The notes under the pieces are model-generated. The model saw nothing but the letters and a program-made list of their open reading frames with translations, was not told the DNA's origin and ran no database searches. From contig JAOUGG010000097.1 of the NCBI GenBank assembly GCA_029857855.1, positions 1 through 7,691 of the forward strand: a DNA stretch of 7,691 nt, in the 5' to 3' direction. Source of the DNA: Acidimicrobiia bacterium (GTDB lineage Bacteria > Actinomycetota > Acidimicrobiia > Acidimicrobiales > SZUA-35). The position numbers were made by a program, and so were the translations under genes. Positions 1 to 5,621 of this stretch are shown piece after piece (position 1 is the first letter of the stretch; each line of letters starts with the position of its first letter).

Positions 1-540
1 ACCCCACCCGAACGCTGGGCCAGGGCCATGTACCGCGACCGGGCGCTGGTGGCCGGCTTCGTCGTGTCGACACTGATCGGCAGCGTGGTGCTCGGCGGGT
101 TCACCGGTGGTTCGACCGGCTTGGTCGCCGGTCTCGGCGTCGGGTTGTGGACCTGGGTCAAGTTGTTCGCCGTGCCGTTCCTGCTGTTCTGCCAGTCGAT
201 CGGGTGGGTCGTCTACGTCCACCACATCGCCCCGGAGATCCGCTGGTGGCCACGGCGGGAATGGAATCGCTTCCGCGGCCAGGTCGAGGGCACAACGGTG
301 CTGTGGGGACCGCCGGGCTGGGAGCTGTTCTTTCACTGGATCATGGTGCACCTACCGCATCACGTCGACATGCGCATTCCCTGCTACCGGCTGCCGGAGG
401 CGGCTCGGGCCATTCAGCAGGCCTTTCCCGATGACGTCGATGAACGCCGCATCTCTGTCCGTGACTACCTGCGGGCCACCCGGGAGTGCAAGCTGCACGA
501 TTTCGAGCGCGGCACGTGGAGCCGTTATCCGGCGGCCTGA
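1..540 (+). CDS. Fatty acid desaturase (FAD2/omega-6-like), C-terminal part, 5' end outside window
   Basis: The frame is open from the first base, so this is probably the 3' part of a longer gene; the ATG at 28 is likely internal. The visible ~179 residues begin with two hydrophobic membrane segments (from about ALVAGFVVSTLIGSVVL and LWTWVKLFAVPFLLF). Then comes YVHHIAPEIRWW, which aligns with the YLQHTHPALPHY region of FAD2-type desaturases, then an EWNRFRG segment, and HLPHHVD (349-369), the third histidine box (HxxHH) that binds the di-iron centre. The ending, with CKLHDFERGTW, is typical of bacterial family members. Such enzymes put double bonds into membrane acyl chains using oxygen and an electron donor. 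The first two histidine boxes must lie upstream of the window, so activity cannot be judged. The gene converges on the citrate synthase, 42 bases away. The family is fairly certain; substrate and regiochemistry are not. Confidence 0.82.
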   Translation, partial: TPPERWARAMYRDRALVAGFVVSTLIGSVVLGGFTGGSTGLVAGLGVGLWTWVKLFAVPFLLFCQSIGWVVYVHHIAPEIRWWPRREWNRFRGQVEGTTVLWGPPGWELFFHWIMVHLPHHVDMRIPCYRLPEAARAIQQAFPDDVDERRISVRDYLRATRECKLHDFERGTWSRYPAA

Positions 541-582
541 CCACGCCGATTCGGTTTGCGCCTGCGGGTGACGGCCCGGTGA
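541..582. other. Convergent intergenic gap
   Basis: This is the 42-base gap between the convergent stops of the desaturase and citrate synthase genes. I see no hairpin followed by a T-run in either direction, only a 4-bp CGGG/CCCG pairing, too weak to call a terminator. Confidence 0.5.
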
Positions 583-1737
583 TCAGTTGCGTTCGATCAA
601 AGGTCCCACGTAGTGGGCGGACGGCCGCATTATCTTGTTATCCGCCGCCTGCTCGAGGATGTGGGCGGCCCAGCCGACCACCCGGCTCACCACGAACGTC
701 GCCGTGAACATCTCCTGGGGCAGGCCGGCCAGGTGGAGGACGATCGCGGCGTAGTACTCGACGTTGGTCACGAACCGCCGTCCCGAGCGCCGCTCCGCCA
801 GGACCGACAGCAGCTGCTGTTCGATCTCAACCGCCCGCTCGACCAGCTCCCGGGCCGCCGGATCGGTGAACGACCCGGCGGTCCGACGCAGCGTTTCGGA
901 CCGGGGGTCGTGGTGACGGTAGACGGCATGGCCGAAGCCCATGAGCTTGCCGCCGGCATCCAGCCGCTCCCGGGCCCAGTCCTGGGCTCGCTCCGGGTCG
1001 CCGATGGCGTTGATCATGTCGAGCACCCGGCTCGGTGCGCCGCCGTGCAGGGGACCCGACAGGGCGCCGATGGCGCCCCCCAGGGCAGCCGGCACCGAGG
1101 CACCGGTCGAGGTGATCACCCGGGCGGTGAACGTCGATGCGTTGAAACCGTGTTCCGCGGTGAGGTTCAGGTAGGTCTCGACCGCCCGCACCGCTTGGGG
1201 CGTCGGCTCGGTGCCGGTGGCCATGTGCAGGTAGTCGGCGGTATGGGTCCGATCGGGGTCGCCGGCAATCGGCTCCAGCCCGTTGAGCAGCCGGGCCGTC
1301 CCCGCCAGCAGTGCCGGTGTGATGGCGATGGCGGTGAGGGCGGCCGTCCGGCGGCCGTCGGGATCGAGGTCGACGGTCGGGGTCGTGTCGACGGCGGCCC
1401 ACAGTCCCGCCACCAGCGGCCCCAATGGCATCGGGTCGCGACCGAAGCCGTCGGCCACCGCCCGAACAAGGGACGGCTCGACGGCCGCCCGCTGTTCACC
1501 CAGAAACGGCCTGACATCATCCACCGCGAGTAGCAGCTCCACGACGCGCTCGAAGGAGCTGCGAGGCGCCAGGTCGGCTGCGTTGTGGCCCCGGTAGTGG
1601 TAGAAGCCTTCGTCGCCCTGGACCGATCCGATCGCCGTGTCGGCGACGACGAGTCCTTTCAGACCCTCCGGGGCTCGTGGCGGCGCAGCGGTGGGAAGCG
1701 TGGGATCGGTGGCCAGCAGGGAGTTGGTTGGGCTCAT
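583..1737 (-). CDS. Citrate synthase (or 2-methylcitrate synthase) family enzyme
   Basis: A 384-residue protein of normal length for a bacterial type I citrate synthase, which condenses acetyl-CoA (or propionyl-CoA in methylcitrate synthases) with oxaloacetate in the cytoplasm. Landmarks in order: GLVVADTAIG and HYRGHNAADL near the N-terminus, GPLHGGAPSRVLD with His231, GFGHAVYRHHDPRSE with His270 and the substrate-binding Arg of DPR, NVEYYAA, and SRVVGWAAHILEQ with a further conserved Arg, ending in HYVGPL. In E. coli and archaeal enzymes the third catalytic residue is Asp, in NVD(F/L)Y; here it is Glu327. From memory, Glu also occurs in some actinobacterial paralogues, so this may be a subfamily trait. 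The in-frame ATG at 1791 would add 18 residues, but it lies upstream of the transcription start expected from the promoter at 1776-1804, so the ATG at 1737 is preferred; no strong Shine-Dalgarno precedes either. It is divergent from the helix-turn-helix paralogue. Citrate and methylcitrate synthase cannot be told apart here. Confidence 0.92.
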   Translation of the reverse strand: MSPTNSLLATDPTLPTAAPPRAPEGLKGLVVADTAIGSVQGDEGFYHYRGHNAADLAPRSSFERVVELLLAVDDVRPFLGEQRAAVEPSLVRAVADGFGRDPMPLGPLVAGLWAAVDTTPTVDLDPDGRRTAALTAIAITPALLAGTARLLNGLEPIAGDPDRTHTADYLHMATGTEPTPQAVRAVETYLNLTAEHGFNASTFTARVITSTGASVPAALGGAIGALSGPLHGGAPSRVLDMINAIGDPERAQDWARERLDAGGKLMGFGHAVYRHHDPRSETLRRTAGSFTDPAARELVERAVEIEQQLLSVLAERRSGRRFVTNVEYYAAIVLHLAGLPQEMFTATFVVSRVVGWAAHILEQAADNKIMRPSAHYVGPLIERN

Positions 1738-1775
1738 GGATCGACTGTGCCCGGTACCGTCGAAGCGCAGCAAGA

Positions 1776-1804
1776 TTGATATCGTCAACATTGATCAATG
1801 TCAA
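1776..1804 (-). promoter_or_regulatory. Predicted promoter of the citrate synthase gene
   Basis: On the minus strand there is a perfect -35 hexamer TTGACA (1804-1799), a 17-base spacer and TATCAA (1781-1776; 4 of 6 matches to TATAAT). Transcription would start near 1769, leaving a leader of about 30 bases before the ATG at 1737. On the plus strand the same two hexamers read TTGATA (5 of 6 to a -35) and TGTCAA (weak -10), so a face-to-face promoter for the helix-turn-helix gene could use the same DNA. The minus-strand promoter is a sound sequence match; the plus-strand one is speculative. Confidence 0.55.
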
Positions 1805-1806
1805 CG
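1783..1806. promoter_or_regulatory. Palindromic operator candidate between divergent citrate synthase genes
   Basis: A 24-bp inverted repeat with 20 of 24 positions symmetric. Its core, ACATTGATCAATGT (1788-1801), is a perfect 14-bp palindrome, flanked after two mismatched positions on each side by CGT and ACG. It covers the spacer and -35 of the minus-strand promoter. TTGA/TCAA half-sites occur five times in 29 bases (1776, 1785, 1791, 1795, 1801). This symmetry and placement are what a dimeric regulator site would show; the obvious candidate is the adjacent helix-turn-helix citrate synthase paralogue. The binding partner is inference. Confidence 0.6.
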
Positions 1807-1833
1807 GATCACGAGTGACGAGGCTTGGCAACC

Positions 1834-3108
1834 ATGACCGCAGCAGGCGACGCCTCCCGAACCGACATCGACGGAGCCGGTGGCTGGCTGACGGCGGCCC
1901 AGGTGGCCGAGGTGCTGGGCGTCAAACGGGAGACCGTGTACGCCTATGTGAGCCGGGGCATCCTGCATCGGCGTCTGGCTCTCGACGGCCGCACCAGCCT
2001 GTTCGACCGGCAACAGGTCGAGGACCTTCGACGTGGTGGCCGCAGCCCGTCGACCGGTGAGCTGCGCACGGTGCTGGCCACCGCGATCACCCGGGTCGCC
2101 GAGGGGTCGTTGGTCGTTCGGGGCCGCGACCTGGTGCAACTGGTCGACTCGGGGTCGGGCTTCGAGGCCGTTGCCGATCTGATCTGGCAGGCCGACAACA
2201 CCGAACTCTGGCGGGCATCGATCGACGGTGAGCTGCCGGAGGCGTTCACGGTCACTGGGATGATGTCGGTCCTCGACCGGTTTCGCATCGCCGTGGCCAT
2301 CGCCGCCGCGGCCGATCCGCTGCGGCATGACCTGAGTGCGGCCGTTGTACGCCGCACTGCGCCACGGCTCGTTCGGGCGATGGTCGACTCCCTGCCGTTG
2401 GTCGACGGCGCAGATGCCGAGCCGTCCGGCCCCTCGGCGGGTGAAACGGCCATGGTCGTGGCCCGCCGGTTGTGGCCCCGGCTGACCGCGCAGCGACCTG
2501 ATCGGGACCGACTTCGTGCGCTTGACATCGCGCTGGCCCTGCTGGCCGATCACGGACTCGCCACCTCGACATTCGCAGTGCGGGTCGCAGCCTCGGTGAG
2601 GGCCGATCCCTACGCCGCGGTCGGTGCCGGACTCGGCGCGCTCGACGGTCCGCTGCACGGGGCGGCGTCCGGCGAGGTCCACCGATCGCTCGCCATCGTT
2701 GCGGCAGGCGGCGATGCGGCGGCGGATCTGGCGGGTCGTGGACCGTCGCCGGCGTCGATTCCCGGCTTCGGCCACACGATCTACCGGTCACAGGACCCCC
2801 GCTTCGCCGCGCTCTGTGCCGCTGTAGAGCGAGCATGGCCAGGCGACGTACGCCTGCGCGTCCTCGATCAGTACCGGCGTTCGATCGGCACCCGAACCGA
2901 GTCGGCGCCGAACGTCGATCTGGCCCTCGGCTTCCTGACCTGGATGGCCGAGATGGATCCTGGAGCGGGCGAGGCGATCTTCGCCGTATCACGGTGCGCC
3001 GGTTGGGTGGGTCACGCCATGGAGGAATACGAGGAACGGCCGCTGCGGCTTCGGCCCCGCGGCCACTATGTTGGACCTCTGCCGATCGACGAACGGACTC
3101 GGGCCTGA
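1834..3108 (+). CDS. Helix-turn-helix/citrate synthase fusion protein
   Basis: A 424-residue protein with two parts. Residues ~18-60 form a MerR/excisionase-type helix-turn-helix (WLTAAQVAEVLGVKRETVY, then a YVSRGILHRR stretch and LFDRQQVEDL), a DNA-binding fold. The rest aligns with citrate synthase: GPLHGAASGEVH with His275, GFGHTIYRSQDPRF with His314 and Arg, NVDLALG with Asp362, and SRCAGWVGHAMEEY, ending HYVGPLP like its neighbour. All three catalytic positions (His, His, Asp) are kept, so it may be enzymatically active or at least bind oxaloacetate and acyl-CoA. Annotated citrate synthases with such a domain next to a plain paralogue are, as I recall, known in actinobacteria, but their DNA role is not settled. 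The ATG at 1834 is chosen because GAGG (1820-1823) sits 10 bases upstream; a TTG at 1825 would be only one base from it. Alternatives are a pure regulator with a ligand-sensing enzyme fold, or a pure enzyme with a vestigial domain. Confidence 0.85.
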   Translation: MTAAGDASRTDIDGAGGWLTAAQVAEVLGVKRETVYAYVSRGILHRRLALDGRTSLFDRQQVEDLRRGGRSPSTGELRTVLATAITRVAEGSLVVRGRDLVQLVDSGSGFEAVADLIWQADNTELWRASIDGELPEAFTVTGMMSVLDRFRIAVAIAAAADPLRHDLSAAVVRRTAPRLVRAMVDSLPLVDGADAEPSGPSAGETAMVVARRLWPRLTAQRPDRDRLRALDIALALLADHGLATSTFAVRVAASVRADPYAAVGAGLGALDGPLHGAASGEVHRSLAIVAAGGDAAADLAGRGPSPASIPGFGHTIYRSQDPRFAALCAAVERAWPGDVRLRVLDQYRRSIGTRTESAPNVDLALGFLTWMAEMDPGAGEAIFAVSRCAGWVGHAMEEYEERPLRLRPRGHYVGPLPIDERTRA

Positions 3109-3134
3109 GCGAGGCCGTGTCCAGCCCGGACGAT

Positions 3135-3176
3135 TGGCCCCGGTGCGGTCCGACATGACAGTCTGGCCCCGGTCAG
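3135..3176 (+). repeat. Short direct repeat and dyad upstream of acyl-CoA dehydrogenase
   Basis: TGGCCCCGGT occurs at 3135-3144 and again at 3164-3173, 29 bases apart, in the 86-base gap before the acyl-CoA dehydrogenase start. The second copy lies in an imperfect dyad CTGGCCCCGGTCAG (3163-3176) just before the ribosome binding site. It may be a regulator site, but in GC-rich DNA such repeats also arise by chance. No convincing -10/-35 pair was seen here. Confidence 0.3.
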
Positions 3177-3194
3177 CGATCCAGTGAGGTGTCG

Positions 3195-4310
3195 ATGCTG
3201 TCGTTTGAGCTCAGTTCCGAACTCGAAGCACTACGGGCCAGGGCCCGGGTCGTGGCCGCCGCCGGCGTGGCCGAACACGGGCGCCACAACGACAGCTGGA
3301 TCAACGGCTACTCGAAGGAGTTCGCCCGTACGATGGCCGAGGAAGGCTGGATCGGCATGGGCTGGCCCGCCGAACACGGTGGCCGGGGGCGGCCACCGAT
3401 CGAGCGGGTCATCGTGGCCGAGGAGATGATCAGCGCCGGCGCACCGATCGCGTCGATGTGGTTCGCCGATCGCCAGTTCGGGCCCACCATCATCGCCTAC
3501 GGCACCGACGACCAGAAGGCGCAGTACCTACCGCAGATGCTGAGCGGCGAAACGACGTGGTGCATCGGGATGAGTGAACCCGACGCCGGATCCGACCTGG
3601 CCTCGCTCAAGACCTCGGCGAGGCGCGACGGCGACCACTGGATCATCAACGGCCAGAAGATCTGGACCTCCTTCGGCGATCAGGCCGATTACTGCTACCT
3701 CATCTGTCGCACGTCGTCCGAGGGTCCGCCGCATCGGGGGATCTCGGAGATCATCGTGCCGATGGACCTCGACGGCATCGAGGTCCGCCCCATCACCGAC
3801 ATGACCACCAACCGGCACTTCTGTGAGATCTACTTCACCGAGGTGCGGGTACCGATCGAGAACCTCGTGGGCGTCGAGGGTGATGCCTTCAAGCAGACGA
3901 TGGTGCAGCTCGAACACGAACGGGGTGGTATCGATCGGCTCGTCTCGAACCGTCCGATCTACGACGCGGCGGTGGCCGAGGCCGACACGTCCGATCCACT
4001 GGTTCGCCAGGAGATCGCCGAGTTGGAGATCGGCTACCGGGTCGGGCGGCTGCTCGTCTACCGTGAGGTGCTGAAGCAGGCCCCGGCGGGGTTCAGCGCC
4101 GCGACCAAGTGCTTCTGCACGGAACACGAGTGGCGGGTGGCCCAGTTTGTGGCCAAGACGCTCGGCCCCCGTGGCCAGTTGTTCGACGAGGTGACCAAGG
4201 GTGTCCTCTACGCTCCCGGCTACACCATCATGGGCGGCACCTCCAACATCATGCGCAACATCCTCGGCGAACGGGTGCTGGGCCTGCCCCGGGAGCCTCG
4301 GGTCACGTAG
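3195..4310 (+). CDS. Acyl-CoA dehydrogenase family protein
   Basis: A 371-residue FAD enzyme that would oxidise an acyl-CoA to the 2,3-enoyl-CoA, passing electrons to electron-transferring flavoprotein. The N-terminal helical domain includes GWIGMGWPAEHGG. The middle domain has the family signature MSEPDAGSD, followed by WIINGQKIWTS. The C-terminal domain ends in GGTSNIMRNI and GERVLGLPR. At the position where medium-chain enzymes carry the catalytic Glu (YEGT) this protein has Gly347; Glu242 in LEHERGG lies near the alternative base position used by isovaleryl-CoA and long-chain enzymes. The ATG at 3195 is preferred over the GTG at 3189 because GAGG (3186-3189) lies five bases before it. The gene follows the helix-turn-helix citrate synthase by 86 bases on the same strand, so the two may be co-transcribed. 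The chain length or branched substrate cannot be read from sequence. Confidence 0.9.
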   Translation: MLSFELSSELEALRARARVVAAAGVAEHGRHNDSWINGYSKEFARTMAEEGWIGMGWPAEHGGRGRPPIERVIVAEEMISAGAPIASMWFADRQFGPTIIAYGTDDQKAQYLPQMLSGETTWCIGMSEPDAGSDLASLKTSARRDGDHWIINGQKIWTSFGDQADYCYLICRTSSEGPPHRGISEIIVPMDLDGIEVRPITDMTTNRHFCEIYFTEVRVPIENLVGVEGDAFKQTMVQLEHERGGIDRLVSNRPIYDAAVAEADTSDPLVRQEIAELEIGYRVGRLLVYREVLKQAPAGFSAATKCFCTEHEWRVAQFVAKTLGPRGQLFDEVTKGVLYAPGYTIMGGTSNIMRNILGERVLGLPREPRVT

Positions 4311-4320
4311 GTCGAGCGGC

Positions 4321-4348
4321 GGATGGTGGATGATCCTGCCGACCATCC
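4321..4348 (+). terminator. Hairpin after acyl-CoA dehydrogenase, possible terminator
   Basis: GGATGGT (4321-4327) and ACCATCC (4342-4348) form a perfect 7-bp stem around a 14-base loop, 10 bases after the stop codon. There is no T-run behind it, so it is not a classic intrinsic terminator; hairpin-only terminators have been proposed in actinobacteria. It may instead be a processing or stability element. Confidence 0.35.
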
Positions 4349-4356
4349 CGGCTAAA

Positions 4357-4404
4357 GAACAGGTTGTCTGCAACCGTTCATCAAACCGAGTGATTTCTTC
4401 GGTT
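4357..4404 (+). promoter_or_regulatory. Two tandem hairpins in the leader of the glycosyltransferase operon
   Basis: The first is a 9-bp stem: GAAC (4357-4360) pairs with GTTC (4376-4379), and GGTTG (4362-4366) with CAACC (4371-4375), with one bulged A and a TCTG loop. The second has a 6-bp stem, AACCGA (4384-4389) with TCGGTT (4399-4404), around a 9-base loop, ending just before the ribosome binding site. The segment is visibly richer in A and T than its surroundings. It could be an operator dyad, a structured 5' leader or an attenuator. No clear promoter hexamers were identified. Confidence 0.4.
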
Positions 4405-4406
4405 CT

Positions 4407-4414
4407 GAAAGGGA
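4407..4414 (+). promoter_or_regulatory. Ribosome binding site deciding the TTG start
   Basis: GAAAGGGA lies four bases before the TTG at 4419. No comparable site precedes the GTG at 4437, so the TTG start is favoured. Confidence 0.55.
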
Positions 4415-4418
4415 CGTT

Positions 4419-5621
4419 TTGCGGCACGGCGATCGAGTGGAGAGTCTCAGAATAGGATTCGTGTCGGCCTTTCCGCCCGGCAGGAACAGCCTGAACGAGT
4501 TCGGCTGGCACGCTGTGGTCAACCTCGCCTCAAAACCAGAGGTGTCGGAGGTCGTGCTCTTCGCCGACCGTACCGACGAGGGGGCTCCCACCCCTATTGC
4601 CGGCGTGGACACTCGAGTCGCCTGGCGTTTCAACAGTGTGTTGAATCCGCTGCGTATCGCCTGGCAGGTGGCCAGATCCCGCTCCGATGTCGTGATGTTC
4701 AACCTCCAGTTCGCCACCTTCGGTGACAGCAGAATTGCCGGCGGTTTGGGACTCCTGACCCCCTCCATCCTTCGGCTCATGGGGGTTCCAACGGTCGTGA
4801 TCCTGCACAATCTGGTCGAGAACGTCGACATGCAGGATGCCGGATTCGCCCGGTCTCGGGCGATGGCCCGGCTCATGAGAACAGCCGGTACCGCGCTGAC
4901 GAAAGCGATCCTGCAGGCCGACCTCGTCGCCCTGACGATCCCTCGCTACGTCGAACAACTGCGCTCGAAGTACGGCGGCGACAACATCCTGCTTGCCCCC
5001 CACGGTGTCTTCGATGAGATCGACGAACCGGTGTACGATCTCCCGGCTGGAAACCGCAAGGTGCTCGCCTTCGGCAAATGGGGCACCTACAAGACGGTCG
5101 AGATACTCATCGACGCCTACCGTGAACTACTGGAGAGGGGCTATGACGACATCGAGATCGTGATAGCCGGCACCGACAGCCCGAACTCGCCTGGCTACCT
5201 GGCCGGTGTCCGGGCCGCGTGTGCCGACTTGGACAACGTGACCTTCACCGGCTACGTCGCCGAGGAGGACGTTCCCCGGGTCTTCACCGAAGCCGCTATC
5301 ACGGTCTTTCCCTATACCTCCACAACCGGAAGTTCCGGTGTCCTACACCAAGCCGGCAGCTTCGGCCGTTGCGCCGTCCTGCCGGCAATCGGCGATTTCG
5401 TCGAGGTGATCGAGGAAGAAGGATTCGTCGGCGAGTACTTCGAGCCCGGGGATTCCCACAGCCTGGCCGATGCCCTGGCCAAGCTCCTCGACGACGACAA
5501 GCTTCGCCTGGAACAGGGACGCCGCAACTTTGCCGCGTCCTCGGGTATTCCCATGGCCGAAGTCCTGGACTGGCATCTGCTCCATATCCGGCGAATCCTC
5601 AACGGCCGGGCGAAGCGATGA
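4419..5621 (+). CDS. GT-B fold glycosyltransferase, GT4-like
   Basis: A 400-residue cytoplasmic or membrane-peripheral enzyme that would transfer a sugar from a nucleotide-sugar donor to a lipid-linked or polysaccharide acceptor. The N-terminal Rossmann half starts with LRIGFVSAFPPGRNSLNEFG, then VVILHNLVENVD and a middle segment LLAPHGVFDEID. The C-terminal donor-binding half has VLAFGKWGTYKTVEILIDAY, VIAGTDS, VTFTGYV, FPYTSTTGSSGVLHQAG and an end segment with EYFEPGDSHSLADAL. The usual GT4 E-x7-E motif is replaced by Thr303 and Gln311 in TTGSSGVLHQ; similar SSGVLH variants exist, to my knowledge, in other GT4-like enzymes. The start is TTG, supported by GAAAGGGA; the GTG at 4437 is the alternative and would remove six residues. 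It overlaps the next glycosyltransferase by four bases (ATGA), so the two are translationally coupled and probably act in one glycan pathway. Donor and acceptor are unknown. Confidence 0.85.
   Translation: MRHGDRVESLRIGFVSAFPPGRNSLNEFGWHAVVNLASKPEVSEVVLFADRTDEGAPTPIAGVDTRVAWRFNSVLNPLRIAWQVARSRSDVVMFNLQFATFGDSRIAGGLGLLTPSILRLMGVPTVVILHNLVENVDMQDAGFARSRAMARLMRTAGTALTKAILQADLVALTIPRYVEQLRSKYGGDNILLAPHGVFDEIDEPVYDLPAGNRKVLAFGKWGTYKTVEILIDAYRELLERGYDDIEIVIAGTDSPNSPGYLAGVRAACADLDNVTFTGYVAEEDVPRVFTEAAITVFPYTSTTGSSGVLHQAGSFGRCAVLPAIGDFVEVIEEEGFVGEYFEPGDSHSLADALAKLLDDDKLRLEQGRRNFAASSGIPMAEVLDWHLLHIRRILNGRAKR

Noticed and set aside
541..582. Possible bidirectional terminator between the desaturase and citrate synthase
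   Set aside because: Only a 4-bp pairing and no T-run on either strand; too weak to call.
613..1533. Plus-strand open frame of 306 codons opposite the citrate synthase
   Set aside because: Gly/Arg-rich with no domain; the opposite strand encodes a full citrate synthase.
1738..1791. 18-residue N-terminal extension of the citrate synthase from the ATG at 1791
   Set aside because: That ATG lies inside the palindrome and upstream of the transcription start expected from the TTGACA/TATCAA promoter, so it would not be on the transcript.
1801..2775. Minus-strand open frame of 324 codons opposite the helix-turn-helix citrate synthase
   Set aside because: Arg-rich translation with no motifs; the plus strand has clear citrate synthase signatures over the same bases.
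4356..4379. ECF-sigma-type promoter (AGAAC followed by CGTT) before the glycosyltransferase operon
   Set aside because: The spacing is about 14 bases, shorter than the usual 16-17, and both elements are explained by the 9-bp hairpin stem.
3528..4511. Minus-strand open frame of 327 codons opposite the acyl-CoA dehydrogenase
   Set aside because: It shows no conserved family motifs and runs across the intergenic hairpins into the next gene; the plus-strand enzyme is unambiguous.
5219..5617. Upstream extension of the GT2 reading frame
   Set aside because: This part overlaps the C-terminal half of the GT4 gene out of frame and gives Arg-rich sequence without GT2 motifs. The ATG at 5618, within an ATGA stop/start overlap, is the natural start.
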